DNA from: Synechococcus sp. BIOS-U3-1
GTDB taxonomy: Bacteria > Cyanobacteriota > Cyanobacteriia > PCC-6307 > Cyanobiaceae
DNA length: 64,000 bases
Assembly: GCF_014279975.1 (NCBI RefSeq)
Contig: NZ_CP047936.1
Coordinates: forward strand, 620,001-684,000
Reading direction: 5' to 3'
Shown here: piece after piece, positions 50,670 through 59,107 of the stretch
How the letters are laid out: every line of letters begins with the position of its first letter
Numbering within the stretch: the stretch's first letter is position 1
The notes under the pieces: generated by a model
Told to the model about the DNA's origin: nothing
Seen by the model: only the letters and a program-made list of their open reading frames with translations
Database searches by the model: none
Translations under genes and position numbers: made by a program

Positions 50670-51034
50670 TTAGTGTTACTTAGCCATGAACGGTTAGTGA
50701 TGCCTACTATTCTAATCATTGGATGTAGTGCACATCAACCATGCTCTAGTCCAACAAAATTGAGTGGCTTAGTCCAGCAACCTAGGCAGATGCACTGGCA
50801 CCACTGCATGGTGCTGTGTTCATTGGAATCACAGTGCATTCATTAGATGGCCTATCTATCTAGCTGGACTGGCTAGCACCGCTGAATCACGCTGGCTGGC
50901 AGTTATTAACACCTACTAGTGGCACAGTAAGCACCACATAGCACTATGGAATATGGGTGCGAACTAGACACCCGGCACGGGGATAAGTCCAACTACAACA
51001 CCTTCTTGTAAGCCTTCAGACTTTTTTATTATTT
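50670..51034. other. Non-coding stretch with nested inverted repeats
   Basis: 365 bp inside the island with no convincing gene. It contains ATGCACTG (50790-50797) facing CAGTGCAT (50832-50839), with an inner hairpin GCACCA-CTGCA-TGGTGC (50798-50814) between them. Many GCAC/GTGC words occur. It may be regulatory DNA or a decayed element end. Confidence 0.45.
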
Positions 51035-51739
51035 TTAATCGATATTATCATAATAAATATTTTCTAATTCATAAGCACCTATGCCGTATTCTGACAGTAA
51101 TTCTGACGGTGGCTGAGTAAGAACATAAGCCCAAGCCAATTGAATATCCATGTGAATATCATCTCTAATATCCATGAAAATATCCCCTTTAATATAATCT
51201 GAAATATCCATGTAGATCTCATTGAAAAATTGACCTGTCATTCCGTGATTACCGAAGGTATGGTTCGTATCGACAGGCTCTAGACTATTTTCGTTGGGAT
51301 AAAAAGTTATGCCGTGCAGATGCGGCGTTCCAGAATGAAGAGCATTTTGCACATCCATTTGAATTACATTGTCAATAGCTATATATGCAGTCTGAGTAAT
51401 CTGACCACCGAAATTTCCGTATTGATCTGGATTTCTATCAAAGTCCCACGCACTTCCACCTGGAATTTCTACAGGAAAGCTAAACCAGGACTGACCGCCA
51501 TCAAGAACTGAAGGAATAAAATCTAACCCGTATTCCCCTAGGTTTGTACCTATTATTTCATCTAGATTCTCTTGTATCTGACCGTTAATAGCAACAATAA
51601 AATTTCCTTGTAAATCCATCACATCGTCTCCAACAGACGCAATCGCAAACGGAATAGATTCAGAAAAAGTTAATTCAATTGAGTTATCACCACTTGTAGA
51701 AATGATGTTACTGCCAGGCTGACTATTTGTTTCAGTCAT
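51035..51739 (-). CDS. Acidic hypothetical protein with MDI repeats
   Basis: 234 residues, ATG 51739, strongly AT-rich coding. Very acidic, no signal peptide, no Cys, rich in Asp, Asn, Ile and Gly. Near the C-terminus a short motif recurs: YMDISDYI, FMDIRDDI, HMDIQLAW. A possible metal-like His cluster (HLHGITF, NHTFGNHG) lies in the middle. No family recognised. Codon use is unlike the backbone, so it is probably imported. Confidence 0.6.
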   Translation of the reverse strand: MTETNSQPGSNIISTSGDNSIELTFSESIPFAIASVGDDVMDLQGNFIVAINGQIQENLDEIIGTNLGEYGLDFIPSVLDGGQSWFSFPVEIPGGSAWDFDRNPDQYGNFGGQITQTAYIAIDNVIQMDVQNALHSGTPHLHGITFYPNENSLEPVDTNHTFGNHGMTGQFFNEIYMDISDYIKGDIFMDIRDDIHMDIQLAWAYVLTQPPSELLSEYGIGAYELENIYYDNID

Positions 51740-51812
51740 TATTGCCTAAAGCCGTTGTTGATAGAAACAGGGTAGCAAGGTATTGTGCTAGTGACAGAAC
51801 GGGAAGCAAACA

Positions 51813-52151
51813 ATGAAAACCATTCTTTTACTAGCTGCTCTTGTTATGTCTAGTGTGCCAGTAAAAGCTGATGACACACGGCTTCTTCATAGATCAAAAG
51901 TGGTAGGAGCTTTAGCATTTGCAGAGTGCCTTGTAAGGAAGGGAGAAATAACAGAAAAGCAAGCAAAAGAACTAATGAATGAATATGTAAGCGAGAATCC
52001 AGAACTCAATGCTGCATATTCATGGTCATTAACATCTGACAAAGTATCTAAAGCTGTGCAAGCATTAGTTCCTCATTTGAGCTCTGATTGTGGCGAACTT
52101 ACTATTTCAGAAGATGAGGCATTGCGATTAGCTGGACCTTACATGAATTAA
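51813..52151 (+). CDS. Exported hypothetical protein
   Basis: 112 residues, ATG 51813. Signal peptide MKTILLLAALVMSSVPVKA, then a mostly helical domain with two Cys (FAECLVRKG, SSDCGEL) that may form a disulfide. Island gene followed 14 bp later by another exported protein on the same strand. Confidence 0.66.
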   Translation: MKTILLLAALVMSSVPVKADDTRLLHRSKVVGALAFAECLVRKGEITEKQAKELMNEYVSENPELNAAYSWSLTSDKVSKAVQALVPHLSSDCGELTISEDEALRLAGPYMN

Positions 52152-52165
52152 CAGACGCTCAACCA

Positions 52166-52573
52166 ATGAAGAAATTATCAGTCCTCCTAGGCGCTCTGCT
52201 CCTCTCAGCATCACCTGCTGTGGCACAGGATATTGTTTTTCTTAAATGTGATATCACGTATTATGGCACTCTTATTGATGCTGAAACATCAGATGTTGTT
52301 GACTCCATGAAAGAAGAGTACACAACGGGTTTTATGATTGATCTAAGGAATGAAACTCTTAATGGATGGCATGATACGCCAGATCCTGTTGAGATTAGGG
52401 ATGGGGAAGTGATATACAAGTATGTAAAAGATGATAAAACATTAAATATGACGATGAAGTTCAATCCACCTGGAGAGATGTTAGGAACTGGAGATGCGTC
52501 CGTGGTCGTGGATGGTAAAAAATATAATTTGATGTTGCGTATGACTGGTAGTTGTAAAGGGGCTAATCAATGA
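52166..52573 (+). CDS. Exported hypothetical protein
   Basis: 135 residues, ATG 52166. Signal peptide MKKLSVLLGALLLSASPAVA, then a beta-rich small domain (DIVFLKCDITYYGTLI, VIYKYVKDDKTLNMTMKF) with Cys at both ends (LKCDI, GSCKG). Likely periplasmic with one disulfide. Co-directional with the preceding exported protein gene. Its 3' end overlaps a convergent small gene by 7 bp. Confidence 0.67.
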   Translation: MKKLSVLLGALLLSASPAVAQDIVFLKCDITYYGTLIDAETSDVVDSMKEEYTTGFMIDLRNETLNGWHDTPDPVEIRDGEVIYKYVKDDKTLNMTMKFNPPGEMLGTGDASVVVDGKKYNLMLRMTGSCKGANQ

Positions 52574-52734
52574 GACTTCCAACCCTCCTGGTGCTCTGCA
52601 ATGAGTTTCTGAAGGGTTTGGATAGACCCAGTTCGTACAAGTAGTTCTTGCTGTAACTCTTGGAACTGTTGCTGCCTAGCGTTGTATTCAGTGATGGCTA
52701 GTTGCAGGGTCTCTTCTAGGTTGTGATTACACAT
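52567..52734 (-). CDS. 55-residue coiled-coil protein
   Basis: ATG 52734, stop 52567. Gln/Glu/Leu-rich helix (NARQQQFQELQQELLVRTGS) likely forming a coiled coil. Its start lies inside the 3' end of the upstream gene (8-bp overlap), and that gene in turn overlaps the one before it, so three small minus-strand genes form a tight string downstream of the integrase. Function unknown. Confidence 0.6.
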   Translation of the reverse strand: MCNHNLEETLQLAITEYNARQQQFQELQQELLVRTGSIQTLQKLIAEHQEGWKSH

Positions 52735-52942
52735 CTGTTTCTTCCTCTGGTGTAGGTGTAGTAGTTGCTGGTTTAACGAGACCAGTGCTCATCTCATAGA
52801 CATATCCAGGAGCAACCATTGATGCTGCTAATGGTGATGGCCGTTTCTCGAACTGACGTGCATTGGCTGGATACTTAAATTCGAATGATGGATAGACTGG
52901 AAGCTCTTCTGTTGTTGTTTTAGATTTACGTTTTGAGGACAT
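52727..52942 (-). CDS. Small hypothetical protein
   Basis: 71 residues, ATG 52942. Basic N-terminus MSSKRKSKTTT, aromatic middle (YPSFEFKYPANARQFEKRPSP), Pro/Thr-rich acidic tail. No membrane segment. It overlaps both neighbours (17 and 8 bp), which supports it being translated as part of the string. Such short Pro-rich proteins are common in phage-like DNA. Confidence 0.58.
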   Translation of the reverse strand: MSSKRKSKTTTEELPVYPSFEFKYPANARQFEKRPSPLAASMVAPGYVYEMSTGLVKPATTTPTPEEETDV

Positions 52943-53180
52943 TCTGATTACGATTGGTAAGTTTTAGAAGTTGTTCAAACTCTCTTGACTTGATAAGCAT
53001 GATGTAAGCGTTGTTGCTGACATCCATCTCATCTCCAAGAGTTAGCAGTGCTGTGTAGATATCCCACAGGTCATCTTTGATGTTGTTCTTCCATTCACCA
53101 GATGCTTTGCTGTAATCCCTGAGGGAGCTAATCCATTGATGAAAGAGCGATTCTATTTGTACTGATATAGGTACGGTCAT
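52926..53180 (-). CDS. Small hypothetical protein
   Basis: 84 residues, ATG 53180. Helical throughout (IESLFHQWISSLRDYSKASG, LWDIYTALLTLGDEMDVSNNAYIMLI). It lies 23 bp downstream of the integrase stop and overlaps the next gene by 17 bp. Family not recognised. Confidence 0.58.
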   Translation of the reverse strand: MTVPISVQIESLFHQWISSLRDYSKASGEWKNNIKDDLWDIYTALLTLGDEMDVSNNAYIMLIKSREFEQLLKLTNRNQNVLKT

Positions 53181-53203
53181 TTAATAAGTCCATTGGTATT
53201 AGG

Positions 53204-54655
53204 TCAATAATCAACATCCCACTCAAGGATTTCAGGAAGGATCTCTTTCCTTCTGCCGGGTGTGAATGCCGCTGCTTCTTTAGTTGCACGTTCTCTGGCT
53301 GGTAGGCGTGCATAGATCTTTTGCATCACTGACACATCGTGACCTAACAGGTCTGCAGCAAGTAGAGGATCAACACCCATTCTTTTGAGTTCCATAGCTC
53401 TGTAACTACGGAATGAATAGGGAGTGTATTTACGGTCTGTTAGCTCTGCACCTTTGAGCTTTGTGTTGCACCTTTCCATAATGGTTTCCCAGCCTGTGGC
53501 ATAGGTGCGTTCAGCTAGTCGTCTCCATTCATTGTGAATAGGTAGTGCGAAGACCAGTGTGTCTTCAGTGAGCTTGAGAGAGCCTCTTTGTTTGGCTAGC
53601 TCTTTACGTTGCCATTCTTTCCAGGCTAGTAAGCGTTCAGCTGCTCTACAGGAGACCTCTCTGGCTTTGTGAGTCTTGGAGTGAAGGATTCTGATGTGAG
53701 TAACTACATCATCAACCATTCCAAATGACATCCGTTCTGGGTTGTCTTCTGGTAAGTCAATGATGCGTTGAATGTCTATCTCTGGGTTCTCTATGCTGAG
53801 CTTCTGCATGTTCTCTTCGAACATCGTTTTGCTGAACCGTTTGACATTATCGAATTCAATATCAGACCATTTGACACCTAAAGCTTCACCGGGTCTACAG
53901 CCACTAGCTCTAAGGAATGCAAAGAAGGCCCACATCCTGCGTCTTGAGTGCAGCCATCTCCCATTAAGTATCCAGCCTCCTTCTTTAACCCAGGCGTGCA
54001 TCTCTTTCCAGAAGACTGCTAGGTCACTGTCTCTCCAAGGCGGATTGGAGTCGTAATCGCTGTCCTTTGGTTTGACAGCAGGTATGAGCTTTTTGTTGAT
54101 GAGTAGAGCTGCATCTAGGTGACCAGCTGTAACTAGGTGAACTATGAACTCTTTGAGGTGAGTGAGTTCCCGCCTCCAGGTCCAGATGGAGTACTCAGCT
54201 CTGTAAATCGGGTAGTTGTCAAAGCAACCAACCTTGATCTGGTCTGTGTAGGTAAGACCTTCCTGATTCAAGAAAGGGATGAGGCCATCCATGTTGGATT
54301 TCCTATTCCTCAACGTCGCATCTCTGATGAGACCTGCTCGGTGCTGCTTAATGAATCCCTGATGCCACTCGTGCATTAGGTCAACAATCTTTTGCTTGCG
54401 CTTCTTTGTGCTGCCAACGGTTGAACCTCTCTTTGGCTTACTGCCTGCTTTGAGGTTCTGAGACAGTCCTATGAAGGCATCCAAGGCCATGCTTTTGGCC
54501 TCAGTGAGAGATCCAGCCTCTTCGAGCTTCTGGCTCCTGTAGGCACGTCTGGATGCGTCGTAAACCCTGAGGAAGTAGGTAGAGGGATCACGGGTATAGG
54601 TGAGTAACTCAGCTCTCCCGTCCAGCACCTGTTCCTTATGGGAGATAGCCGGCAT
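53204..54655 (-). CDS. Tyrosine recombinase (integrase)
   Basis: 483 residues, ATG 54655. N-terminal arm-binding-like region, basic linker GSKPKRGSTVGSTKKRKQK, core-binding domain about 85-190, catalytic domain from about 230. Catalytic Arg is R254 in ASGCRPGEALG. Box II reads PYSFRSYRA with R416, its usual His replaced by Tyr. H439 lies in LLGHD and the nucleophile is Y448 in MQKIY. It should integrate and excise the island. Two GTTAGACA repeats lie just upstream of its start. Confidence 0.92.
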   Translation of the reverse strand: MPAISHKEQVLDGRAELLTYTRDPSTYFLRVYDASRRAYRSQKLEEAGSLTEAKSMALDAFIGLSQNLKAGSKPKRGSTVGSTKKRKQKIVDLMHEWHQGFIKQHRAGLIRDATLRNRKSNMDGLIPFLNQEGLTYTDQIKVGCFDNYPIYRAEYSIWTWRRELTHLKEFIVHLVTAGHLDAALLINKKLIPAVKPKDSDYDSNPPWRDSDLAVFWKEMHAWVKEGGWILNGRWLHSRRRMWAFFAFLRASGCRPGEALGVKWSDIEFDNVKRFSKTMFEENMQKLSIENPEIDIQRIIDLPEDNPERMSFGMVDDVVTHIRILHSKTHKAREVSCRAAERLLAWKEWQRKELAKQRGSLKLTEDTLVFALPIHNEWRRLAERTYATGWETIMERCNTKLKGAELTDRKYTPYSFRSYRAMELKRMGVDPLLAADLLGHDVSVMQKIYARLPARERATKEAAAFTPGRRKEILPEILEWDVDY

Positions 54656-54657
54656 TT

Positions 54658-54676
54658 GTTAGACAGGCGTTAGACA
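54658..54676. repeat. Two 8-bp direct repeats upstream of integrase
   Basis: GTTAGACA at 54658-54665 and 54669-54676, one helical turn apart (11 bp), immediately before the integrase start. The spacing suits binding of two protein monomers on one DNA face, such as a regulator or the integrase arm domain. Confidence 0.5.
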
Positions 54677-54727
54677 AGCAGTGTGTCAGACCTTGAGATC
54701 CCTTTCTACAGCTGATGCTATCTGCCG

Positions 54728-56734
54728 CTACTGCACCGGCAGCGGTCTGAAGTTTTCATCCACTGGTGGACCACCAGCTGGTGCGATGTAGCGCCTTGGA
54801 GGTGCGCCCGGAGCGACTGTTGTTGGTTCTCCGCTGCTAAAAGGCTGGTCACCATTACTTTCTGAGGCAGCGTCTCCTGTTGTGGTGCGGCCCTGCTTTT
54901 TCGGTCCTGTGAAGGGGCGGTTGAGGACTGGTTTGGGAGGAAACTTCTGGATGTTGTAGCTGCCTTTGACAGTGGTCATGAATTGCTTCCAGGCCCAGGC
55001 AGCCTCACCGCTGCTGCTTTTGGTTTCGGCGTTGTTGTCGTAGCCAAACCAGACCGCTGTGGTGAGTTGTGGGATGGAGCCGATAAACCACAGGTCCCTG
55101 GCTCCTTCCGAAGTACCGGTTTTGCCCGCTACAGGGCGATCATCGAGTCGGGCAGCAGCACCCGTTCCTCCTGTTACCACCCGTTGCAGCATCCAGTTCA
55201 TGGCGTCGGCTACCTCGCTGTCGAGGGCCCGACGCCCCTTGTCGCCATCAATGCGCCTGCTCCAGAGAACGTTGCCTTCAGGACCGCGGATTTCTTCGAA
55301 GGCCATTGGTTTCACGTACACCCCGCGATTGGCAACTGCGGCATAGGCCGCGGTCATGTCGAGCACGGTCTGCTCATAGGCACCGATCGCCATCGGGTAG
55401 TACTTGCCCAGAGGGCGCTCGTTGCCAATCCCGAGCTGGTTCGCGGTGCTGATGATTGCGTCGAAGCCCACCTTGTCCTGCAGCTGCACGGCCACCGTGT
55501 TCAGAGAATTCTTCAGGGCATCAGCTAGTGAAATTTTGCCGAAGTATTTGTTCTTGAAATTTTTGGGGCAGTAGCCGGACCAGCAGCGGGGCGCATCCAC
55601 AAAGATGTCCTCTGGCTTCACTCCCGATCTGATGGCGGCGGCATACGGAAAGAGCTTGAACGTGGATCCCGGCGAGCGCAGACCTTGGGTTGCTCTGTTG
55701 AATTGACTGCTGCTGAAGTTCTTGCCGCCTACCATCACGCGCACTAGGCCCGTTCCTGGTTCCATCGACACGATCACCCCTTCGGTGTTGAAGGGGGCAA
55801 ACTTCCGGACCACTTGCTGGGCTTTCTTCTGCCAATCAAGATTGAGGCTGGTGCGGATCTTCAGGCCTCCAACTTCAATTTGCTCAGCAGTGAGCAGCTG
55901 CGGCAACTGCTGGGCCACCCAGCTGGTGAAGTACGGCGCTGAGCTGTTGAAATATTTGGGAATGGCTGGTTTGAGATCGAGCGGGCTGGTGCGCGCCTGC
56001 TCGGCTTCGCTTGCGGTGATGAAGCCAGCCTGTTGCATTCGATTCAGCACGATGCTTCGCCGCTCCAGGGCAAGGTCTGGATTGACCAGAGGCGAATACA
56101 CCGATGGAGCAGGGGGTAGGCCCGCAATCAGTGCGGCCTCCTGAAGGTTGAGTTGATCTGGTGTCTTGGAGAAATACACCCAGGCGGCATCGGATAGCCC
56201 ATAGGCGCTGGCGCCGAGATACACATAGTTCAGGTATTGCTCGAGAATCTGCTCCTTGCTGAGTTGGCGTTCGAGTTTGTAGGCCAGGGCAGCTTCCTTG
56301 AGCTTGCGCGTGATCGTGCGGTCCTGGCTGAGGAACACTGTTCGTGCCAGTTGTTGGGTGATCGTGCTGGCGCCTTCCCGCACGGCTCCTTGACGCACGT
56401 TGCGTACTAGAGCCCGACCGATTCCCCAAATATCAACGCCGTTGTGGTCGTAGAAGCGTCGATCCTCCGCGGCGATGAAGGCCTGCTTCACGAGCAGAGG
56501 CATCTTCCCGGGTTCGATCTTTTCACGAGTCGCGGGCCCCAGCTTTTGGATCACCGCTCCATTACTGGCCAGCAGGGTGATCGTGCCGGGTCTGTTGAAG
56601 CGGCTGATGCCGCGTGCATCGGGGAGCGTTGCATCGAAAGCGCTGACAAGAGCAGATTGCGCCAGAGCCACGCCACTGCCGATCACAACGGCTGAACCCC
56701 CTATCAGAATCCAATGACGACGGGTGCGGATCAC
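54728..56734 (-). CDS. Class A penicillin-binding protein (glycosyltransferase-transpeptidase)
   Basis: 668 residues, GTG 56734 overlapping the chlG stop (GTGA). N-terminal membrane helix about 9-30. Glycosyltransferase domain with EDRRFYDHNGVD (from residue 90) and GASTITQQLAR. Transpeptidase domain with SPGSTFK (catalytic S357) and AGKTGTSEGARDLWF. Pro-rich tail ending VDENFRPLPVQ. It polymerises and crosslinks peptidoglycan on the outer face of the plasma membrane. Confidence 0.95.
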   Translation of the reverse strand: MIRTRRHWILIGGSAVVIGSGVALAQSALVSAFDATLPDARGISRFNRPGTITLLASNGAVIQKLGPATREKIEPGKMPLLVKQAFIAAEDRRFYDHNGVDIWGIGRALVRNVRQGAVREGASTITQQLARTVFLSQDRTITRKLKEAALAYKLERQLSKEQILEQYLNYVYLGASAYGLSDAAWVYFSKTPDQLNLQEAALIAGLPPAPSVYSPLVNPDLALERRSIVLNRMQQAGFITASEAEQARTSPLDLKPAIPKYFNSSAPYFTSWVAQQLPQLLTAEQIEVGGLKIRTSLNLDWQKKAQQVVRKFAPFNTEGVIVSMEPGTGLVRVMVGGKNFSSSQFNRATQGLRSPGSTFKLFPYAAAIRSGVKPEDIFVDAPRCWSGYCPKNFKNKYFGKISLADALKNSLNTVAVQLQDKVGFDAIISTANQLGIGNERPLGKYYPMAIGAYEQTVLDMTAAYAAVANRGVYVKPMAFEEIRGPEGNVLWSRRIDGDKGRRALDSEVADAMNWMLQRVVTGGTGAAARLDDRPVAGKTGTSEGARDLWFIGSIPQLTTAVWFGYDNNAETKSSSGEAAWAWKQFMTTVKGSYNIQKFPPKPVLNRPFTGPKKQGRTTTGDAASESNGDQPFSSGEPTTVAPGAPPRRYIAPAGGPPVDENFRPLPVQ

Positions 56735-57684
56735 ATGACTTGGGTCAGAGGGCTGTGACCAATCGCTAAAGCAGTGACCAACATGCCGAGCACCAGGAAG
56801 GGTTGCGCGCTCGCCTGATACTTCACGTCATAGGCCACGGGATCGCGCAGCAGCCAGATGTCCTGGAAGGTGATCTGGGGCACGATCAGCAGCACAAGAA
56901 GAACAGCAGCAAAATGCTGCCCGATCGCGATCAGCACCGCAACCATCAGCAGCTGAAAAAGATCAATCATTCCAGCGCTGATCCAGCTTGCGGGGCCAAT
57001 CCCGAATGCAACTGGAAGTGACTGAAGGCCAAGTGCACGGTCGCCCTCAACACTCTTGAAGTCGTTCACGACGGCGATGCCCAGTCCTGCCAGGCTGTAA
57101 GCAAGGGTGAGCAAAGCGGTCGCCCAGGTGAGCTGTCCGAACAGCGCCTGCCCTGCCCACCAGGGCAGGGCGATATAACTCGCACCCAGGGCGTAGTTCC
57201 CTAACCAGCCGTTCTGTTTGAGCTTGAGAGGAGGGGCTGAATAGATGTAGCTGACGAGAGACCCGCCGATAGCCAGCAGAAAGAGAACGGGGGTCTCATG
57301 GTGGGCCCACTGGTCGAGCCCCCAGGCCACAGCCAGCCCGCTTAGCAGCAGTACCCAGATCTGCAGCCTCACCTGTCCGAGTGAGATCGCTCCGGAGGGG
57401 ATCGGCCGATAAGGCTCGTTGATCGCGTCGATTTCGCGGTCGTAGTAATCGTTGATGGTCTGGGTGTAGCCGGCAAGCAGCGGACCACTCATCACCATGC
57501 AGATCGTGGCGGCAAGAAAGTGATCAAGCCGCCATTCGTAGTTTCCGCTTGCCGCAGCACCGCAAACAACTCCCCAGATCAAGGGGATCCAGGTGACCGG
57601 CTTCATCAGCTGCAGACGCAGCTTCCAGATGTTGGTGGTGCCGCTGGCACCCTTCATGCCGAGCAGTTGTCGGGCGTCACTCAC
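56731..57684 (-). CDS. chlG: Chlorophyll synthase
   Basis: 317 residues, GTG 57684. UbiA-type prenyltransferase with about eight helices. Motif NDYYDREIDAINEPYRPIPSG near residue 80-100 is the allylic diphosphate site; NDFKSVEGDRALGLQSLPV is the second Asp-rich site. It attaches the phytyl or geranylgeranyl tail to chlorophyllide in the thylakoid membrane. It forms a tight minus-strand string with the DUF2862 gene and the PBP gene. Confidence 0.97.
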   Translation of the reverse strand: MSDARQLLGMKGASGTTNIWKLRLQLMKPVTWIPLIWGVVCGAAASGNYEWRLDHFLAATICMVMSGPLLAGYTQTINDYYDREIDAINEPYRPIPSGAISLGQVRLQIWVLLLSGLAVAWGLDQWAHHETPVLFLLAIGGSLVSYIYSAPPLKLKQNGWLGNYALGASYIALPWWAGQALFGQLTWATALLTLAYSLAGLGIAVVNDFKSVEGDRALGLQSLPVAFGIGPASWISAGMIDLFQLLMVAVLIAIGQHFAAVLLVLLIVPQITFQDIWLLRDPVAYDVKYQASAQPFLVLGMLVTALAIGHSPLTQVM

Positions 57685-57695
57685 AGAACTAAGCC

Positions 57696-57968
57696 TCAGG
57701 CGGCGACGATCTCGTCTTCAAAGAACCAGGAGCTGGATCCATCACTGAGCTCGACGACCACTCCAATCCCTTTGCCATCGACTGTTCGGAACTCAGTGAC
57801 GGTGCCGAAGGCATCACTTTTGAGCAGGTCAACCATGCCCTGGGGAATGCGATCACGAACCCGGGTCACTCGAACTTTGCTTCCAACTTCAATGGATTCG
57901 AGTTGAGGTGTTGGAAGAGGTTCGGAGCCGGTTAATCGTTTGATCAGATTGAGAACATTTCCCAGCAT
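57696..57968 (-). CDS. DUF2862 family protein
   Basis: 90 residues from ATG 57968. Core LESIEVGSKVRVTRVRDRIP and GTVTEFRTVDGKGIGVVVEL, ending SSSWFFEDEIV, an SH3-like beta pattern characteristic of the cyanobacterial DUF2862 family. It lies 11 bp before chlG on the same strand. The role is unknown; its conserved position beside chlG suggests a photosynthesis link by inference. Confidence 0.82.
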   Translation of the reverse strand: MLGNVLNLIKRLTGSEPLPTPQLESIEVGSKVRVTRVRDRIPQGMVDLLKSDAFGTVTEFRTVDGKGIGVVVELSDGSSSWFFEDEIVAA

Positions 57969-58021
57969 GACCTGCAAGGCTTGGAAAGACGCTGCACCTT
58001 AACAGCCATGTATCGAATGCC

Positions 58022-58801
58022 ATGGTCGCCCTGCGCTTGATTCCCTGCCTTGATGTCGCCAAAGGGCGCGTGGTGAAGGGTGTGAATTTCGTAGGACTTC
58101 GCGATGCGGGAGATCCTGTCGAGTTGGCTTGCCGTTACAGCCAGGCCGGTGCTGATGAGCTGGTGTTTTTGGATATCGCGGCCAGTCATGAGGGCCGAGC
58201 CACTCTGGTGGATATGGTCCGCAGGACATCGGATCAGGTCACCATTCCCTTCACGGTTGGTGGCGGCATCGCTTCGGTGGAGGGCATTACCGAGTTGTTG
58301 CGGGCCGGTGCTGACAAGGTCAGCCTCAACTCCTCAGCGGTGCGAAGGCCGGAGCTAGTGAAGGAAGGCGCGGATCGCTTTGGCTGTCAGTGCATCGTGG
58401 TGGCCATTGATGCTCGCCGACGGCAGGCAGGCGGCTGGGACGTGTATGTGAAGGGTGGACGTGAAAACACCGGCCTGGATGTCACCGCATGGGCACGCCG
58501 GGTTGTTGAACTCGGAGCTGGCGAAATCTTGCTCACATCCATGGATGGTGACGGCACCCAGGCGGGGTATGACCTGGAACTCACGCGGTCGGTCGCACAG
58601 GCCGTACCCGTGCCTGTGATCGCTTCCGGAGGCGCCGGTTGTCTTGATCACATCGCTGCCGCCCTCGACGACGGCCCAAATGGCGGGCAGGCTTCCGCGG
58701 CACTGCTGGCATCCCTGCTTCATGACGGAATCCTCACCGTTGAGGCGATCAAGTCGGATTTGCTCGGCAGAGGTCTGATGATCCGCCCTCTGGAGACTTG
58801 A
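58022..58801 (+). CDS. hisF: Imidazole glycerol phosphate synthase subunit HisF
   Basis: (beta/alpha)8 barrel cyclase of histidine synthesis; with HisH it forms imidazole glycerol phosphate and AICAR. 259 residues, ATG 58022. Catalytic D11 in [15 protein letters not shown] and the second Asp in [14 protein letters not shown] are present, as are phosphate sites VGGGIAS and IASGGAG. It is divergent from the DUF2862 gene. Confidence 0.98.
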   Translation: MVALRLIPCLDVAKGRVVKGVNFVGLRDAGDPVELACRYSQAGADELVFLDIAASHEGRATLVDMVRRTSDQVTIPFTVGGGIASVEGITELLRAGADKVSLNSSAVRRPELVKEGADRFGCQCIVVAIDARRRQAGGWDVYVKGGRENTGLDVTAWARRVVELGAGEILLTSMDGDGTQAGYDLELTRSVAQAVPVPVIASGGAGCLDHIAAALDDGPNGGQASAALLASLLHDGILTVEAIKSDLLGRGLMIRPLET

Positions 58802-58849
58802 CTTCTCATTAATGTGTAAAGAACTGTTCTGCGTGGTCGGACTCCCTTA

Positions 58850-59107
58850 GTGCATCTCCTGCTTTCCACGATTGAGGCACTGACGGTTTCTTCAGTTCAC
58901 CCACTGATCCCAACGAGCTGGGCGCTTCCTCTTGGCATTCTGCTCGTGTTCGTGGTGATCGTCCTTGTGGGCTGGGCACTTCAGTTGATGCAAGCCGCCA
59001 TGGACCAGGGTGAGTTTTCGCTCATGCTGGCTGGCTGCATGGTGTGTTCAGCCGCCGTCGGACTCGCCACTGTGATGGTGATGACTCTCAGTGATCTGCC
59101 GCTTTGA
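58850..59107 (+). CDS. Small membrane protein upstream of menG/ubiE
   Basis: 85 residues, GTG 58850. Two hydrophobic helices (WALPLGILLVFVVIVLVGWAL, LMLAGCMVCSAAVGLATVMVM). Its stop overlaps the next gene's TTG start (TTGA), showing coupling to the naphthoquinone methyltransferase. No family recognised; conserved in look. Confidence 0.7.
   Translation: MHLLLSTIEALTVSSVHPLIPTSWALPLGILLVFVVIVLVGWALQLMQAAMDQGEFSLMLAGCMVCSAAVGLATVMVMTLSDLPL

Larger units (their letters stand above)
49485..54727. mobile_element. Integrase-bearing genomic island between rsmB and a class A PBP gene
   Basis: About 5.2 kb of visibly AT-richer DNA holding a tyrosine recombinase at its right end (53204-54655) and nine small genes with no recognised function, several with signal peptides. 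The flanks (rsmB, PBP, chlG) look like continuous backbone. I could not find a convincing direct repeat at both ends, so the exact borders are inferred from gene content. Confidence 0.6.

Noticed and set aside
49485-54727. Direct repeats marking both ends of the rsmB island
   Set aside because: Comparing the two edges by eye gave only short matches such as CAGCTG; no convincing attachment repeat found.
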